Of a stretch of 64,000 nt of DNA, positions 45,570 to 54,775 are shown one piece after another; within the stretch, counting starts at the first letter, position 1, and the number at the start of each line of letters is the position of its first letter. Made by a program: the position numbers and the translations under genes. Where the stretch lies: positions 62,001-126,000 of the forward strand of contig NZ_QDDL01000002.1 of assembly GCF_003097315.1 (NCBI RefSeq), in the 5' to 3' direction. The notes beneath the pieces were generated by a model. That model was not told the DNA's origin. It made no database searches and was given only the letters and a program-made list of their open reading frames with translations. The stretch comes from Pelagibaculum spongiae. GTDB taxonomy: Bacteria; Pseudomonadota; Gammaproteobacteria; Enterobacterales; Pelagibaculaceae.

Positions 45570-48335
45570 CTACTTTGTATAAATGCCAACAAACTCAAAT
45601 ACTTTACGCATCATTTCAATGCCCCTATCTTCACTGTACATTTCTTCTACTAGTATTTTAGAATTCTCTGCGAATTTATCCCAAAGAACCTCATCTTGGC
45701 AAAGCTCAAAAACACCTTCAGCCATTTTCTTCGGGTCGTCTTGAATCCATGCGCTGATTTTATGACTCAAGCCTGTTGCTTCAGCCGCAACTGACGTTAG
45801 CACCTGAGGTGCGCCATAAGACATTGCCTCTAGAACTTTACCCTTGATTCCCGCTCCAGATAATAGCGGTGCAACAATCACTTTATGGTTATGGAAAACA
45901 TCATCTAGATTTTTAACAAAACCAACCACAACTATGTTCTCAGAGGCTAACGCTTCAATTTCTTCTGAAGGGTTACTGCCATAAATATAGAATTTAAGAT
46001 CGGGTTCTTTTTTAATCAGTAAAGGCATGACATTTGCTGCAAAGTATTTTACGGCTTCAACATTCGGGTGATGATTAAAGCCACCAAGGAATGCGATATC
46101 TTTACGCTGTTCAAAGCTCTTGCCTGCTTCTTTATCGGTTAGTACCCAAGGACAGCGAAAGATATTATCAGCTCGTAAATTATGCGAAAGAATCACGGCA
46201 TGTTCTGTTTCGTTATAACTTAAAATAGCATCAACATCGTTCATTACCGCCAATTCTTTTGAGCGAGTTTCTAAAGCTTGCTCAACAGAATATTCGCCCG
46301 TTGTTCCCGCAGCACGAAGTTCACGCAAAAAATGTAAGTCGGCATTATTGAATACGACTTTCGCTTGGGTTCTGGCACGTATACTTTTAAGGTATTTTTC
46401 TGCAACGGAATAACGGGTGATATAAATTACATCAAATTCTTGAATGCGCTTCTCTATTACATCAAATACCGAGTTATAAAAAGGCGCGTATAATACTTCA
46501 ATACCCTCTCTCTGGAGTTCACGAGAAAGTTTTCCCATGTGTGCCATATTCTCAGGTACAAATGTTACTTTCATCCCTAGCTTTTGCAGTAGTTTAATTT
46601 CTTGAATTGCAGCATAACTACCTGCGTCAGCATGCTGATCAGGTGTGGCATAATCGATAACAAGAACACGATGATCAATATTACGATCTTTATTAATTAA
46701 TAAATCAATGCCTTCTGTGCCGTTATTTTTATACTCTTTAAACCATTTTACCTTAAACTTTGACTCATTAATTTCTTGGTAGCGCTTCAGGCCCTTTTTA
46801 ACATCTTTACCGTGGCTCTGCCCTTCAAAATGAACAACTTGAGACATTGGGCAGTAAACAGTTTTGAATCCTTTATCTCTTACCTTGAACGCTATGTCGG
46901 TATCTTCGTAATAGCAAGGTGCATACTCTGCACTAAATCCATTTACCAGATCCCATACCTTTCTACTGATACACATTGCTGCGCCAGTTAAATAATCAAC
47001 TTCGCGTGTATAGTTAAATTCAGGGGCTAATGGGTTATAACCGTTACCAACATTCCAAGGCTGACCTGAGCCCCAAATAATACCGCCTGCTTCCTGCAGA
47101 GTGCCATCTAAATTAAGCAGTTTACTGCCTGTTAGGCCTATATTTTTATCTTTCTTGATAGGTGTTACTAATTCATCTAACCAATAACTCGTGACTTCGG
47201 TATCGTTGTTTAACATAACGATAAAGTCACCTTTTGCATAAGTGGCTGCGTTATTACAACTGCGTAAAAACCTTAAGTTCTCTGGATTCTTGATATGAAC
47301 AACATTTTTGATAACATCACAAATGTTAATGGTTTCGTCTGTTGAACAATCATCAGCGACAATCACTTCATAACTAGTCTTGTTATACGACAATATAATT
47401 GAAGCGATTGAATGATAGGTTAATTCAAATTTATTATAGGCTGGTATGATTATCGATACTTCTGGGTTTTCATGTTTTGGTAATATCAAATTTGGAAAGT
47501 CTTTGCGATCTAGCCAACCTTTAACGACGACATCATGAGCGACTAATACATTTGAAATATCTACAGTGGCATTGCTAGATTTTTCTAACTCGCTCATTTG
47601 AAATCGTAAAGACTCATATCTGCTTTTTGACTGCGCCGATAATCCCATAAAACCAGGTTCATTATATGAGTTTTTCAGATATTGCCAGGGGGTTAAAATT
47701 CCTGTTAGCTTTCTATTGTCAGTCCAAAGTGCAAAGGGGTAGCCCTCAACACCCACCGAAATTAAGTGGTAGCTATCATCGAACAACTTCACTGGCATTG
47801 GTATACTTAAACTGTTGCGTCCTTTTTTCAGTTCAACATCGTAGGTAGCAACAACCAACCCTCGCTCTTGAATTATTATTGTTTTAATGCCTTCGTATTT
47901 TTCAGAAAAAATACTTCCAACCAAGTGGCAGCTTTCAAAATTATCAACACCGAGCCAAAACTTACCATCTACTGCTTCAATATTAACTACTGTATCTTTA
48001 GCTACGGCACTGTTGATTTTTAATCGTATTTTACTTCCTGTTTTTTCTTTTAAGGCTTCATCGATAGCCATTCTAAAACCACTGTAGCCATCAGAAATAC
48101 CTGACTTTTCTAAATCTTTTCGATACATGTCGGCTTTAGCTAAACCATAATGTTTCCCATCAACGTTCAGGGACACATAAGTGCCATTTTCATCTGCATT
48201 TGGATCATGCGCCCAGCCAGTTACAAAACCTGCCTCTATTGTATCTATACAACCAATTACTTCCTGGATCTCTTTTTGTTCTTTTTGTTTTTGAAAGCCC
48301 GTAATCTTCTTTGCCCGCTTTAACAAACTACTCAT
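45570..48335 (-). CDS. GT2-GT4 bifunctional glycosyltransferase with N-terminal accessory domain
   Basis: The 921-residue protein has an accessory domain at residues 25-130 (GFVTGWAHD, ADMYRKDL, GYSGFRMAI), matching that in the sulfotransferase at 38823-40082. A GT2 domain lies at about 290-530 (EVSIIIPAYNKFELTYHSIA, VADDCSTDE, VMLNNDTEVT, YYEDTDIAFKVRDKGF). A GT4-type C-terminal domain spans about 560-915, with DIAFLGGFNHHPN, FYIYGSNP and APLLSGAGIKGKVLEAMSYG followed by APQV. The GT4 donor-site E is in KVLEAMSYG. Such fusions are common in large polysaccharide loci and may add two sugars in turn. It begins 69 bp after manB and ends 10 bp before the sulfotransferase start. Confidence 0.9.
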   Translation of the reverse strand: MSSLLKRAKKITGFQKQKEQKEIQEVIGCIDTIEAGFVTGWAHDPNADENGTYVSLNVDGKHYGLAKADMYRKDLEKSGISDGYSGFRMAIDEALKEKTGSKIRLKINSAVAKDTVVNIEAVDGKFWLGVDNFESCHLVGSIFSEKYEGIKTIIIQERGLVVATYDVELKKGRNSLSIPMPVKLFDDSYHLISVGVEGYPFALWTDNRKLTGILTPWQYLKNSYNEPGFMGLSAQSKSRYESLRFQMSELEKSSNATVDISNVLVAHDVVVKGWLDRKDFPNLILPKHENPEVSIIIPAYNKFELTYHSIASIILSYNKTSYEVIVADDCSTDETINICDVIKNVVHIKNPENLRFLRSCNNAATYAKGDFIVMLNNDTEVTSYWLDELVTPIKKDKNIGLTGSKLLNLDGTLQEAGGIIWGSGQPWNVGNGYNPLAPEFNYTREVDYLTGAAMCISRKVWDLVNGFSAEYAPCYYEDTDIAFKVRDKGFKTVYCPMSQVVHFEGQSHGKDVKKGLKRYQEINESKFKVKWFKEYKNNGTEGIDLLINKDRNIDHRVLVIDYATPDQHADAGSYAAIQEIKLLQKLGMKVTFVPENMAHMGKLSRELQREGIEVLYAPFYNSVFDVIEKRIQEFDVIYITRYSVAEKYLKSIRARTQAKVVFNNADLHFLRELRAAGTTGEYSVEQALETRSKELAVMNDVDAILSYNETEHAVILSHNLRADNIFRCPWVLTDKEAGKSFEQRKDIAFLGGFNHHPNVEAVKYFAANVMPLLIKKEPDLKFYIYGSNPSEEIEALASENIVVVGFVKNLDDVFHNHKVIVAPLLSGAGIKGKVLEAMSYGAPQVLTSVAAEATGLSHKISAWIQDDPKKMAEGVFELCQDEVLWDKFAENSKILVEEMYSEDRGIEMMRKVFEFVGIYTK

Positions 48336-48404
48336 TTAACTAGCCACCATTCACACACTTAAGAAATAAAAATAAAAAACACATGTTTGCTCTTATTAGT
48401 CAAA

Positions 48405-49799
48405 CTAAACTTGCTCCTGCAATCTATTATTATTTGTTTTTATTACTTGTGTTATTTCATTGGTTTTATTTTTAAGCAACAAACAATCATTCTTCGATTC
48501 AATATTTAATCGCAACAAAGATTCAGTATTTGATTCTCTAATATTAAATCGCCATGTCGGAAAAGCCACTGAAAGCCCATCAGTATGATCTAAAGTGGCA
48601 CCATCTAACTTGGAGTAATCACTCTCAATTTTCTCAAGCAACAAACTGGCATTGTCAACTTTAAAGTTGATCTCACCTGAACTCGGGAATTTATCTATCC
48701 TATCTTTTATGAGTGCTGACAAACCAACTCTTTTTAAACTCAGCAGTTCAGCAATCAAAAGCCATGGAATCATACCACTATCGCAATAGTTAAAGTCTCT
48801 AAAATAATGGTGGGCACTCATTTCTCCACCATAAACTGCATCTTCAATTCTCATGCGCTCTTTAATAAACGCATGTCCTGTTTTTGACATAACGGGTTGC
48901 CCGCCATACTCCTTGATAATTTCTTCAGTGTTCCAATATACTCTTGGATCATAAATAATTGTTTCATTGCTATTTTTTTTAAGAAAAGCGTCAGCAAGCA
49001 ATCCTACGATATAATAACCTTCAATAAAATTAGCATTTTCATCAAAGAAAAAGCATCTGTCAAAATCTCCATCCCAAGCTATGCCCATATCTGCGTTATG
49101 TTCACGCACAGCATCAGCCGTTACTTGCCTGTTTTCAGGTAATAACGGATTTGGAATTCCATTAGGGAAGCTTGCATCAGGCTGGTGATGAATTTTTATA
49201 AAATCGACAGGAATATGAGCTTCAATAAAATAGCTTTCCAATTCATCTATCACGTGACCAGCCGTACCATTCCCTGAATTGACAACTATCTTCAAGGGAG
49301 TAATATTTTCAACATTTACATATGTTAATAGATGTTTTGCATAATCTTTTAAAATTGATTTTTTTTTGTAACTTCCAAATCTTATGTTTTCTTTCCATTT
49401 ATTTTCTTCAGCCAGCAACTTGATTTCATCCAAGCCTGTATCGCGGCTAATGGGCCTAGACTTTTCCCTAACTAGCTTCATTCCATTAAAATTGATTGGA
49501 TTGTGTGATGCAGTAACCATAATGCCACCATCCATATTTAAATGGCTAGTTGCATAATAAATCTCTTCTGTACCCACCATTCCAATATCAACTATATTGC
49601 ACCCTGAATCTTGCAATCCTTTAGCTAGTGCAAGCTTCAAGGGCTCACTAGTTTCACGGGCATCAGAGCCAACAACAACATTCTGGCAATTTAAATATTG
49701 TGCATAAGCTCTGCCAATTCTATACGCAATATCTTCATTAAGATCTTCTCCCAACTGCCCTCTAATATCATAAGCTTTAAAGCATTTTAATTTTTTCAT
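48405..49799 (-). CDS. manB: Phosphomannomutase/phosphoglucomutase (ManB/AlgC type)
   Basis: ManB interconverts mannose-6-P and mannose-1-P for GDP-mannose. The 464-residue product has FKAYDIRGQLGEDLNE, the phosphoserine loop VTASHNPINFNGMK, the metal loop WDGDFDRCFFFDE, the sugar loop GGEMSAHHYFRDF and a C-terminal RFNIRESNTESLLRLNIES. All four conserved loops are intact. ATG follows AAGG at 9 bp. It lies 17 bp after manC, the usual pairing. It also may act on glucose phosphates, as AlgC-type enzymes can. Confidence 0.95.
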   Translation of the reverse strand: MKKLKCFKAYDIRGQLGEDLNEDIAYRIGRAYAQYLNCQNVVVGSDARETSEPLKLALAKGLQDSGCNIVDIGMVGTEEIYYATSHLNMDGGIMVTASHNPINFNGMKLVREKSRPISRDTGLDEIKLLAEENKWKENIRFGSYKKKSILKDYAKHLLTYVNVENITPLKIVVNSGNGTAGHVIDELESYFIEAHIPVDFIKIHHQPDASFPNGIPNPLLPENRQVTADAVREHNADMGIAWDGDFDRCFFFDENANFIEGYYIVGLLADAFLKKNSNETIIYDPRVYWNTEEIIKEYGGQPVMSKTGHAFIKERMRIEDAVYGGEMSAHHYFRDFNYCDSGMIPWLLIAELLSLKRVGLSALIKDRIDKFPSSGEINFKVDNASLLLEKIESDYSKLDGATLDHTDGLSVAFPTWRFNIRESNTESLLRLNIESKNDCLLLKNKTNEITQVIKTNNNRLQEQV

Positions 49800-49816
49800 T
49801 TTTACTGGCCTTAGGA

Positions 49817-51238
49817 TTATAGTTGACGACCGTAACGATCTTCATAGCGAACAATATCATCCTCACCCAAGTAACTTCCTGTTTGAACTTCAATCATTTC
49901 CAAAGGGATTTTTCCTGGATTTTCAAGTGCATGAACTGTTCCCAGAGGTATGTAAGTTGATTGATTCTCTGTAACTAGTATTGTTCTATCGCCATTCGTA
50001 ACTTTTGCTGTTCCTGAAACAACTATCCAGTGCTCGGATCTATGATGATGCATTTGAATTGAAAGCTTCTCGCCAGGTTTGACAGTAATTCTTTTTACTT
50101 GGTCACGCTCACCATGGTCAATTGAGTCATATTTTCCCCAAGGCCTGTAAACTTCCCGATGCAAATAATGTTCAGAACGCCCTTGATCTTTAAGCATCTG
50201 AACTATCTTTTTTACATCTTGATCATTTTTTTTATTCGCAACTAGTACTGCATCTTTAGTTTCAATAATAACAAGGTCTTTAACTCCTACAGCAGCAATT
50301 AGTTTTTTTTCAGAGTTTATATAACTATTCTCGCAATCTTGAGTTATTACATCGCCTTTACAAACATTATTATCTTCTGTTTTTTTTGACACATCCCACA
50401 AAGCCGACCAAGAACCAACATCGTTCCAACCAGCATCCATTGGCACAACGACTCCCTTTGTCGTTTTTTCCATCACAGCATAATCTATCGATTCAGATGC
50501 ACATGATATAAAGTGCTTGTTTTGTATTCTTATGAAATCATTATCTACTCTCTTATCTTTCATGCAATTTAAACATGATTCATATATATCTGGTCTAAAT
50601 AATTTCAGTTCCTCTAAATATCTAGACGCCTTAAACATGAACATTCCACTATTCCAGAAATATTCCCCACTATCTATATACTCTTGAGCTTTTAATAGAG
50701 ACGGTTTTTCTTCAAACTTTTCAATAGAAAAACCATGTTCGAGTGACTTTCCACGCTTAATATAGCCATAGCCAGTCTCTGCGCTTAATGCCTTAATACC
50801 AAATGTTACCATTTGATCATTCATTGCTGATTTATAGCCTTCTTGAACGCTCGCTTCGAAGTCTTTTTGTCGTTCAATTACATGATCAGCAGCAAGAACT
50901 AACATCACTGAATCAGGGTTTGTTTCACAGATATGAAAAGCTGCTAACGCTATAGCAGGTGCCGTATTTTTCCCGACGGGCTCTAAGATCATTTGGCATT
51001 CTTTATTCAGTTCCCGCATATCTTCTGCAGCAATAAATCGATGCTCTTCATTACAAATCAATAAGCTTGCTGCATTAGTCAAGTTTACTGTTCTATTCAC
51101 CGTTTCTTGAAGCATGCTACGATCACTAGTTAACTTCAAAAACTGCTTGGGTCGTAATGTTCTGGATAACGGCCATAGTCGTGAACCGTTACCGCCAGCC
51201 ATAATTACTGGTATAATTTCAGATGCAACCTTAGTCAT
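49817..51238 (-). CDS. manC: Mannose-1-phosphate guanylyltransferase/mannose-6-phosphate isomerase (ManC)
   Basis: The 473-residue bifunctional enzyme makes GDP-mannose and isomerises fructose-6-P to mannose-6-P. The N-terminal part has IIPVIMAGGNGSRLWPLSRT, LKLTSDRSMLQETVNR, and FEEKPSLLKAQEYIDSGEYF then WNSGMF. The C-terminal cupin has RPWGKYDSID, VKPGEKLSIQMHHHRSEHWI and PLGTVHALENPGKIPLEMIE. Start ATG 51238 is chosen at MTKVASEIIPVIMAGG and overlaps the rfbB stop by 8 bp; upstream in-frame codons lie deep within rfbB. With manB it gives GDP-mannose for the capsule chain. No GMD/fucose genes are present. Confidence 0.95.
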   Translation of the reverse strand: MTKVASEIIPVIMAGGNGSRLWPLSRTLRPKQFLKLTSDRSMLQETVNRTVNLTNAASLLICNEEHRFIAAEDMRELNKECQMILEPVGKNTAPAIALAAFHICETNPDSVMLVLAADHVIERQKDFEASVQEGYKSAMNDQMVTFGIKALSAETGYGYIKRGKSLEHGFSIEKFEEKPSLLKAQEYIDSGEYFWNSGMFMFKASRYLEELKLFRPDIYESCLNCMKDKRVDNDFIRIQNKHFISCASESIDYAVMEKTTKGVVVPMDAGWNDVGSWSALWDVSKKTEDNNVCKGDVITQDCENSYINSEKKLIAAVGVKDLVIIETKDAVLVANKKNDQDVKKIVQMLKDQGRSEHYLHREVYRPWGKYDSIDHGERDQVKRITVKPGEKLSIQMHHHRSEHWIVVSGTAKVTNGDRTILVTENQSTYIPLGTVHALENPGKIPLEMIEVQTGSYLGEDDIVRYEDRYGRQL

Positions 51239-52304
51239 TAATGCTATCCCACCAGCCATTATTATTAACACACCATTCAATAGTCTTTTCAATGCCCGTT
51301 TTAAAAGATTCTTTAGGCGAATATCCCAATTCTGAATTGGCCTTGCTAGCATCTATCGCGTAACGTCGGTCATGACCTGCGCGATCATCAACATATTTAA
51401 TTAAATTTTCTGAACAGTTATCTTCAGCTGACATTGCATTTTGATATTTTATTTTCAGCTCAGGACAATCTGAAAACCTTTTATTAACTAATTGACAAAT
51501 TAAATTAACAATATCGATATTAAACCATTCATTATGGCCACCAATATTGTAACTCTCACCTACCACACCTTTATTCAACACCAAATCAATGCCACAGGCA
51601 TGGTCTTCAACATATAGCCAATCGCGAACCTGCTTGCCATCACCATAAATAGGTAGCGATTTATCTTCTAAAATATTGGTAATCACAAGGGGAATTAATT
51701 TTTCAGGGAAATGGTATGGGCCGTAGTTGTTGGAGCAATTACTGATAGTAGTCTGCAGGCCATAGGTTTCTTGATAGGCTCGAACCAGGTGATCACTTGC
51801 GGCTTTACTGGCGGCATAAGGCGAGTTAGGCGCATATGGCGTGGTTTCTTTAAATGGAGGATCTTCTGGCTCTAGCGTGCCATAGACTTCATCGGTAGAA
51901 ACATGGTGGAACCGATGATCTGCGCCTTGCAAAACGTCTTCATCTAACCAGACTTTTTTGGCAGCTTTTAACAAGCTATGCGTACCAATAATATTGGTTT
52001 CAATAAATGCATCGGGGCCAGTAATTGAGCGATCGACATGAGATTCTGCAGCAAAATGGACAATGGTATCTAATTTGTCATTACGCAGAAGCGCTTCTAC
52101 CAAACCCGTGTCACAGATATTGCCATGTACAAACTTGAAGTTTTGATTATCTTTTACAGGGTCGAGATTGGCAAGATTCCCTGCATAGGTTAAAGCATCT
52201 AACACTACAACCTGATCATGCGGGTATTTGTTCATCCAGTAGTGAACAAAATTACAGCCAATAAAACCGGCGCCACCAGTGACTAATAACTTTCTATGAT
52301 TCAT
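51231..52304 (-). CDS. rfbB: dTDP-glucose 4,6-dehydratase
   Basis: RfbB (RmlB) converts dTDP-glucose to dTDP-4-keto-6-deoxyglucose. The 357-residue SDR-family product has the NAD motif TGGAGFIGCNFVHYW, HFAAESHVDRSITGP, STDEVYGTLE, the catalytic YAASKAASDHLVRAY and RDWLYVEDHACGI. Length is typical. It lies 2 bp after rfbD and overlaps manC, placing rhamnose and mannose supply in one operon. Confidence 0.97.
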   Translation of the reverse strand: MNHRKLLVTGGAGFIGCNFVHYWMNKYPHDQVVVLDALTYAGNLANLDPVKDNQNFKFVHGNICDTGLVEALLRNDKLDTIVHFAAESHVDRSITGPDAFIETNIIGTHSLLKAAKKVWLDEDVLQGADHRFHHVSTDEVYGTLEPEDPPFKETTPYAPNSPYAASKAASDHLVRAYQETYGLQTTISNCSNNYGPYHFPEKLIPLVITNILEDKSLPIYGDGKQVRDWLYVEDHACGIDLVLNKGVVGESYNIGGHNEWFNIDIVNLICQLVNKRFSDCPELKIKYQNAMSAEDNCSENLIKYVDDRAGHDRRYAIDASKANSELGYSPKESFKTGIEKTIEWCVNNNGWWDSIND

Positions 52305-52306
52305 TT

Positions 52307-53206
52307 CTAACCATTAACCTTTATTAAATTTTCTAGCATTTCTTCAAGTGCTTGCTGCCAATGCATGCCCTGCTCGCCAAGCAAACAAAGCAGTTTACTT
52401 TTATCTAGTACACAACACTGTGGCCGCGCGGCGGGAGTGGGGTAAGCACTTGCTGGAATAGGGCTAACTGGAATGCTCTGCTTCAATATTCCCAGCCTTA
52501 AGCCAGCTTGCTGTATGGCAGTAGCAAAGTCATACCAGCTAGCAACGCCATTATCTGTAAAGTGAAATGTGCCAGAAATTGATGTTTCTGCAGATACATC
52601 GATAAGCTGCAGCAGTGCTTTTGCCAAATTTGCAGCGTTAGTAGGCGTTCCTATCTGGTCACAGACTACCGATAATGACTCTTTTTCAGACATCAGTTTC
52701 AGCATGGTTTTTACAAAATTATGACCATGTACTGAATAGACCCATGCGGTGCGAACAATGCATACCGATGGCAATGCTTCTTTAGCTAAAAGCTCACCTT
52801 GTAATTTTGTTTCGCCATAAACCGATAATGGGTTTGGTGTATCTATTTCTAGATAAGGTGCTGTTTTATTGCCATCAAAAATAAAATCAGTAGAAACCTG
52901 AATCAATTGGCAGTTATTTTGTTTACAAGCTAACGCCAGGTTATGCGCACCGGTTGCATTAATTGCATAAGCTGTTTCTTTCTCAGATTCTGCTTTATCG
53001 ACAGCAGTATACGCCGCGGCGTTAATGCAAAAGTCGGGTTGATTTTGTAAAAAATACTGGTCAATCGATAGCTTACAGGTAATGTCTAGCTGCTGGTAAT
53101 CGGTCGCCAGCACTGAAAACTTCTCTACATATGCTTCACTATTTAATAGCCGCTGTAGTTCATAACCTAACTGACCATCTGCACCAGTAATCAGAATTTT
53201 TTTCAT
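52307..53206 (-). CDS. rfbD: dTDP-4-dehydrorhamnose reductase
   Basis: RfbD (RmlD) makes dTDP-L-rhamnose in the last pathway step. The 299-residue product has the nucleotide motif ITGADGQLGYELQRLL, NAAAYTAVDKAESE, VSTDFIFDGNKTAPY, YGETKLQGELL and VRTAWVYSVHGHNFVKTML. Start ATG 53206 is chosen because the family begins MKKILITGADGQ; it overlaps the rfbC stop by four bases (ATGA). The order rfbA-rfbC-rfbD-rfbB differs from the E. coli BDAC arrangement, but all four genes are present. Confidence 0.96.
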   Translation of the reverse strand: MKKILITGADGQLGYELQRLLNSEAYVEKFSVLATDYQQLDITCKLSIDQYFLQNQPDFCINAAAYTAVDKAESEKETAYAINATGAHNLALACKQNNCQLIQVSTDFIFDGNKTAPYLEIDTPNPLSVYGETKLQGELLAKEALPSVCIVRTAWVYSVHGHNFVKTMLKLMSEKESLSVVCDQIGTPTNAANLAKALLQLIDVSAETSISGTFHFTDNGVASWYDFATAIQQAGLRLGILKQSIPVSPIPASAYPTPAARPQCCVLDKSKLLCLLGEQGMHWQQALEEMLENLIKVNG

Positions 53207-53769
53207 ACTTGCCACACACCATCTATGAAACAACCCGCACCACTAAAGTTTGTCCCGGTTGCATCTTTTTCAGATAATTGTGGTAACTCACCATTAACCA
53301 ACGGCCATTCAATGGCTAATTCAGGATCATCCCAGGCAATACTCAAATCGTATTCTGGTGAATAATAATTAGTGCATTTATATTGAAAATCGGCAATATC
53401 TGAAATTACATAAAAGCCATGAGCAAAACCTTCCGGCACCCAAAATTGACGTTTGTTTTCTTCAGAAAGCAATACGCCGGCCCATTTTCCATAGGTTGGC
53501 GAATCTTTGCGCATGTCAACTGCAACATCAAACACTTCACCACGGGTCACTCGAACTAGTTTTCCTTGGGTATTTTTAGTTTGCAGGTGCAGCCCTCTTA
53601 AAATACCTTGTTTGGACCGGCTGTGGTTGTCTTGCACAAATTCTTTATCAATACCTAATGCTGAAAAATCTTCTTTCTGGAAAGTTTCCATAAAGAAGCC
53701 ACGCTCATCGCCAAACACTTTTGGTTCAATCACAAAAGCGTCACAAAGGCCGACTTCAATTTTTTTCAT
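53203..53769 (-). CDS. rfbC: dTDP-4-dehydrorhamnose 3,5-epimerase
   Basis: RfbC (RmlC) epimerises the 4-keto sugar at C3 and C5. The 188-residue cupin protein has DERGFFMETFQKEDF, FVQDNHSRSKQGILRGLHLQ (with the catalytic His in RGLHLQ), GEVFDVAVDMRKDSPTYGKW, and VPEGFAHGFYVISD. AAGGC precedes ATG at about 9 bp. It lies 21 bp after rfbA. Confidence 0.97.
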   Translation of the reverse strand: MKKIEVGLCDAFVIEPKVFGDERGFFMETFQKEDFSALGIDKEFVQDNHSRSKQGILRGLHLQTKNTQGKLVRVTRGEVFDVAVDMRKDSPTYGKWAGVLLSEENKRQFWVPEGFAHGFYVISDIADFQYKCTNYYSPEYDLSIAWDDPELAIEWPLVNGELPQLSEKDATGTNFSGAGCFIDGVWQV

Positions 53770-53790
53770 AACACATGCCTTGAATTAAAG

Positions 53791-54699
53791 TTAAGCTACG
53801 TTGCTAACGCCATGTATAGAGCGGTCGCCTTCTTTAAGAATATTTAATAAATATTCTCCGTAACCACTTTTTTTCAATGGTTTGGCCAGTGCAGCTAATT
53901 GGAAATCACTGATAAAACCTTTTCGCCAAGCAATTTCTTCTGGGCAGGCAATTTTCAAACCTTGGCGTTTTTCCATGGTTTCAACAAACATGGCTGCTGA
54001 CAATAAATCAGAATGGGTACCGGTATCTAACCAAGTTGCACCACGACCTAATTTTTCGACATAGAGTTGTTGCTGCTGTAAGTACACATCATTAACCGAT
54101 GTGATTTCTAACTCACCACGGGCAGACGGCTTAATACTTTTAGCAATCTCTACCACTTGATTGTCATAAAAATAGAGGCCGGTGACTGCAAAGTTCGATT
54201 TAGGTTGAGTTGGCTTTTCTTCAATAGAAAGCGCTCTTCCATACTCATCCAGCTCCACCACACCGTAAGCACGAGGGTCAGCCACACGGTAACCAAATAC
54301 AGTTGCACCGGTTTCACGTTGTGAGGCCTGATAAAGCAATTCGCTAAACTTATGGCTCCAAAAAACATTGTCGCCCAGAATTAATGCACAAGAGTCTTTA
54401 CCAATAAATTCTTCACCCAAGATAAATGCTTGTGCCAAACCATCGGGTGAAGGTTGCTCTTTATATTGAATTGATATACCCCATTTTTTACCATCACCAA
54501 GTAGCTCTTCATAACGTGGTAAATCATGTGGGGTTGAAATCAGCAGAATTTCTTTAATACCCGCCAACATTAGTGTGCTTAATGAATAGTAAATCATTGG
54601 CTTATCATAAATTGGCATTAATTGCTTACTGAATGCCTGAGTCAGTGGGTACAACCGAGTACCTGAACCACCCGCTAAAATAATTCCTTTTCTATTCAT
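53791..54699 (-). CDS. rfbA: Glucose-1-phosphate thymidylyltransferase
   Basis: RfbA (RmlA) forms dTDP-glucose from dTTP and glucose-1-P, the first step to dTDP-rhamnose. The 302-residue product has [70 protein letters not shown] and [17 protein letters not shown] site precedes ATG. It is the first sugar-nucleotide gene after kpsD in the operon, 76 bp downstream. Confidence 0.97.
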   Translation of the reverse strand: MNRKGIILAGGSGTRLYPLTQAFSKQLMPIYDKPMIYYSLSTLMLAGIKEILLISTPHDLPRYEELLGDGKKWGISIQYKEQPSPDGLAQAFILGEEFIGKDSCALILGDNVFWSHKFSELLYQASQRETGATVFGYRVADPRAYGVVELDEYGRALSIEEKPTQPKSNFAVTGLYFYDNQVVEIAKSIKPSARGELEITSVNDVYLQQQQLYVEKLGRGATWLDTGTHSDLLSAAMFVETMEKRQGLKIACPEEIAWRKGFISDFQLAALAKPLKKSGYGEYLLNILKEGDRSIHGVSNVA

Positions 54700-54775
54700 T
54701 TTTCTGCCTCGTTAAATATTTTCTACAAATCCTGCTATTTTTTTAGTGGTAGTAGCTATTTAAATTAAGCATTAT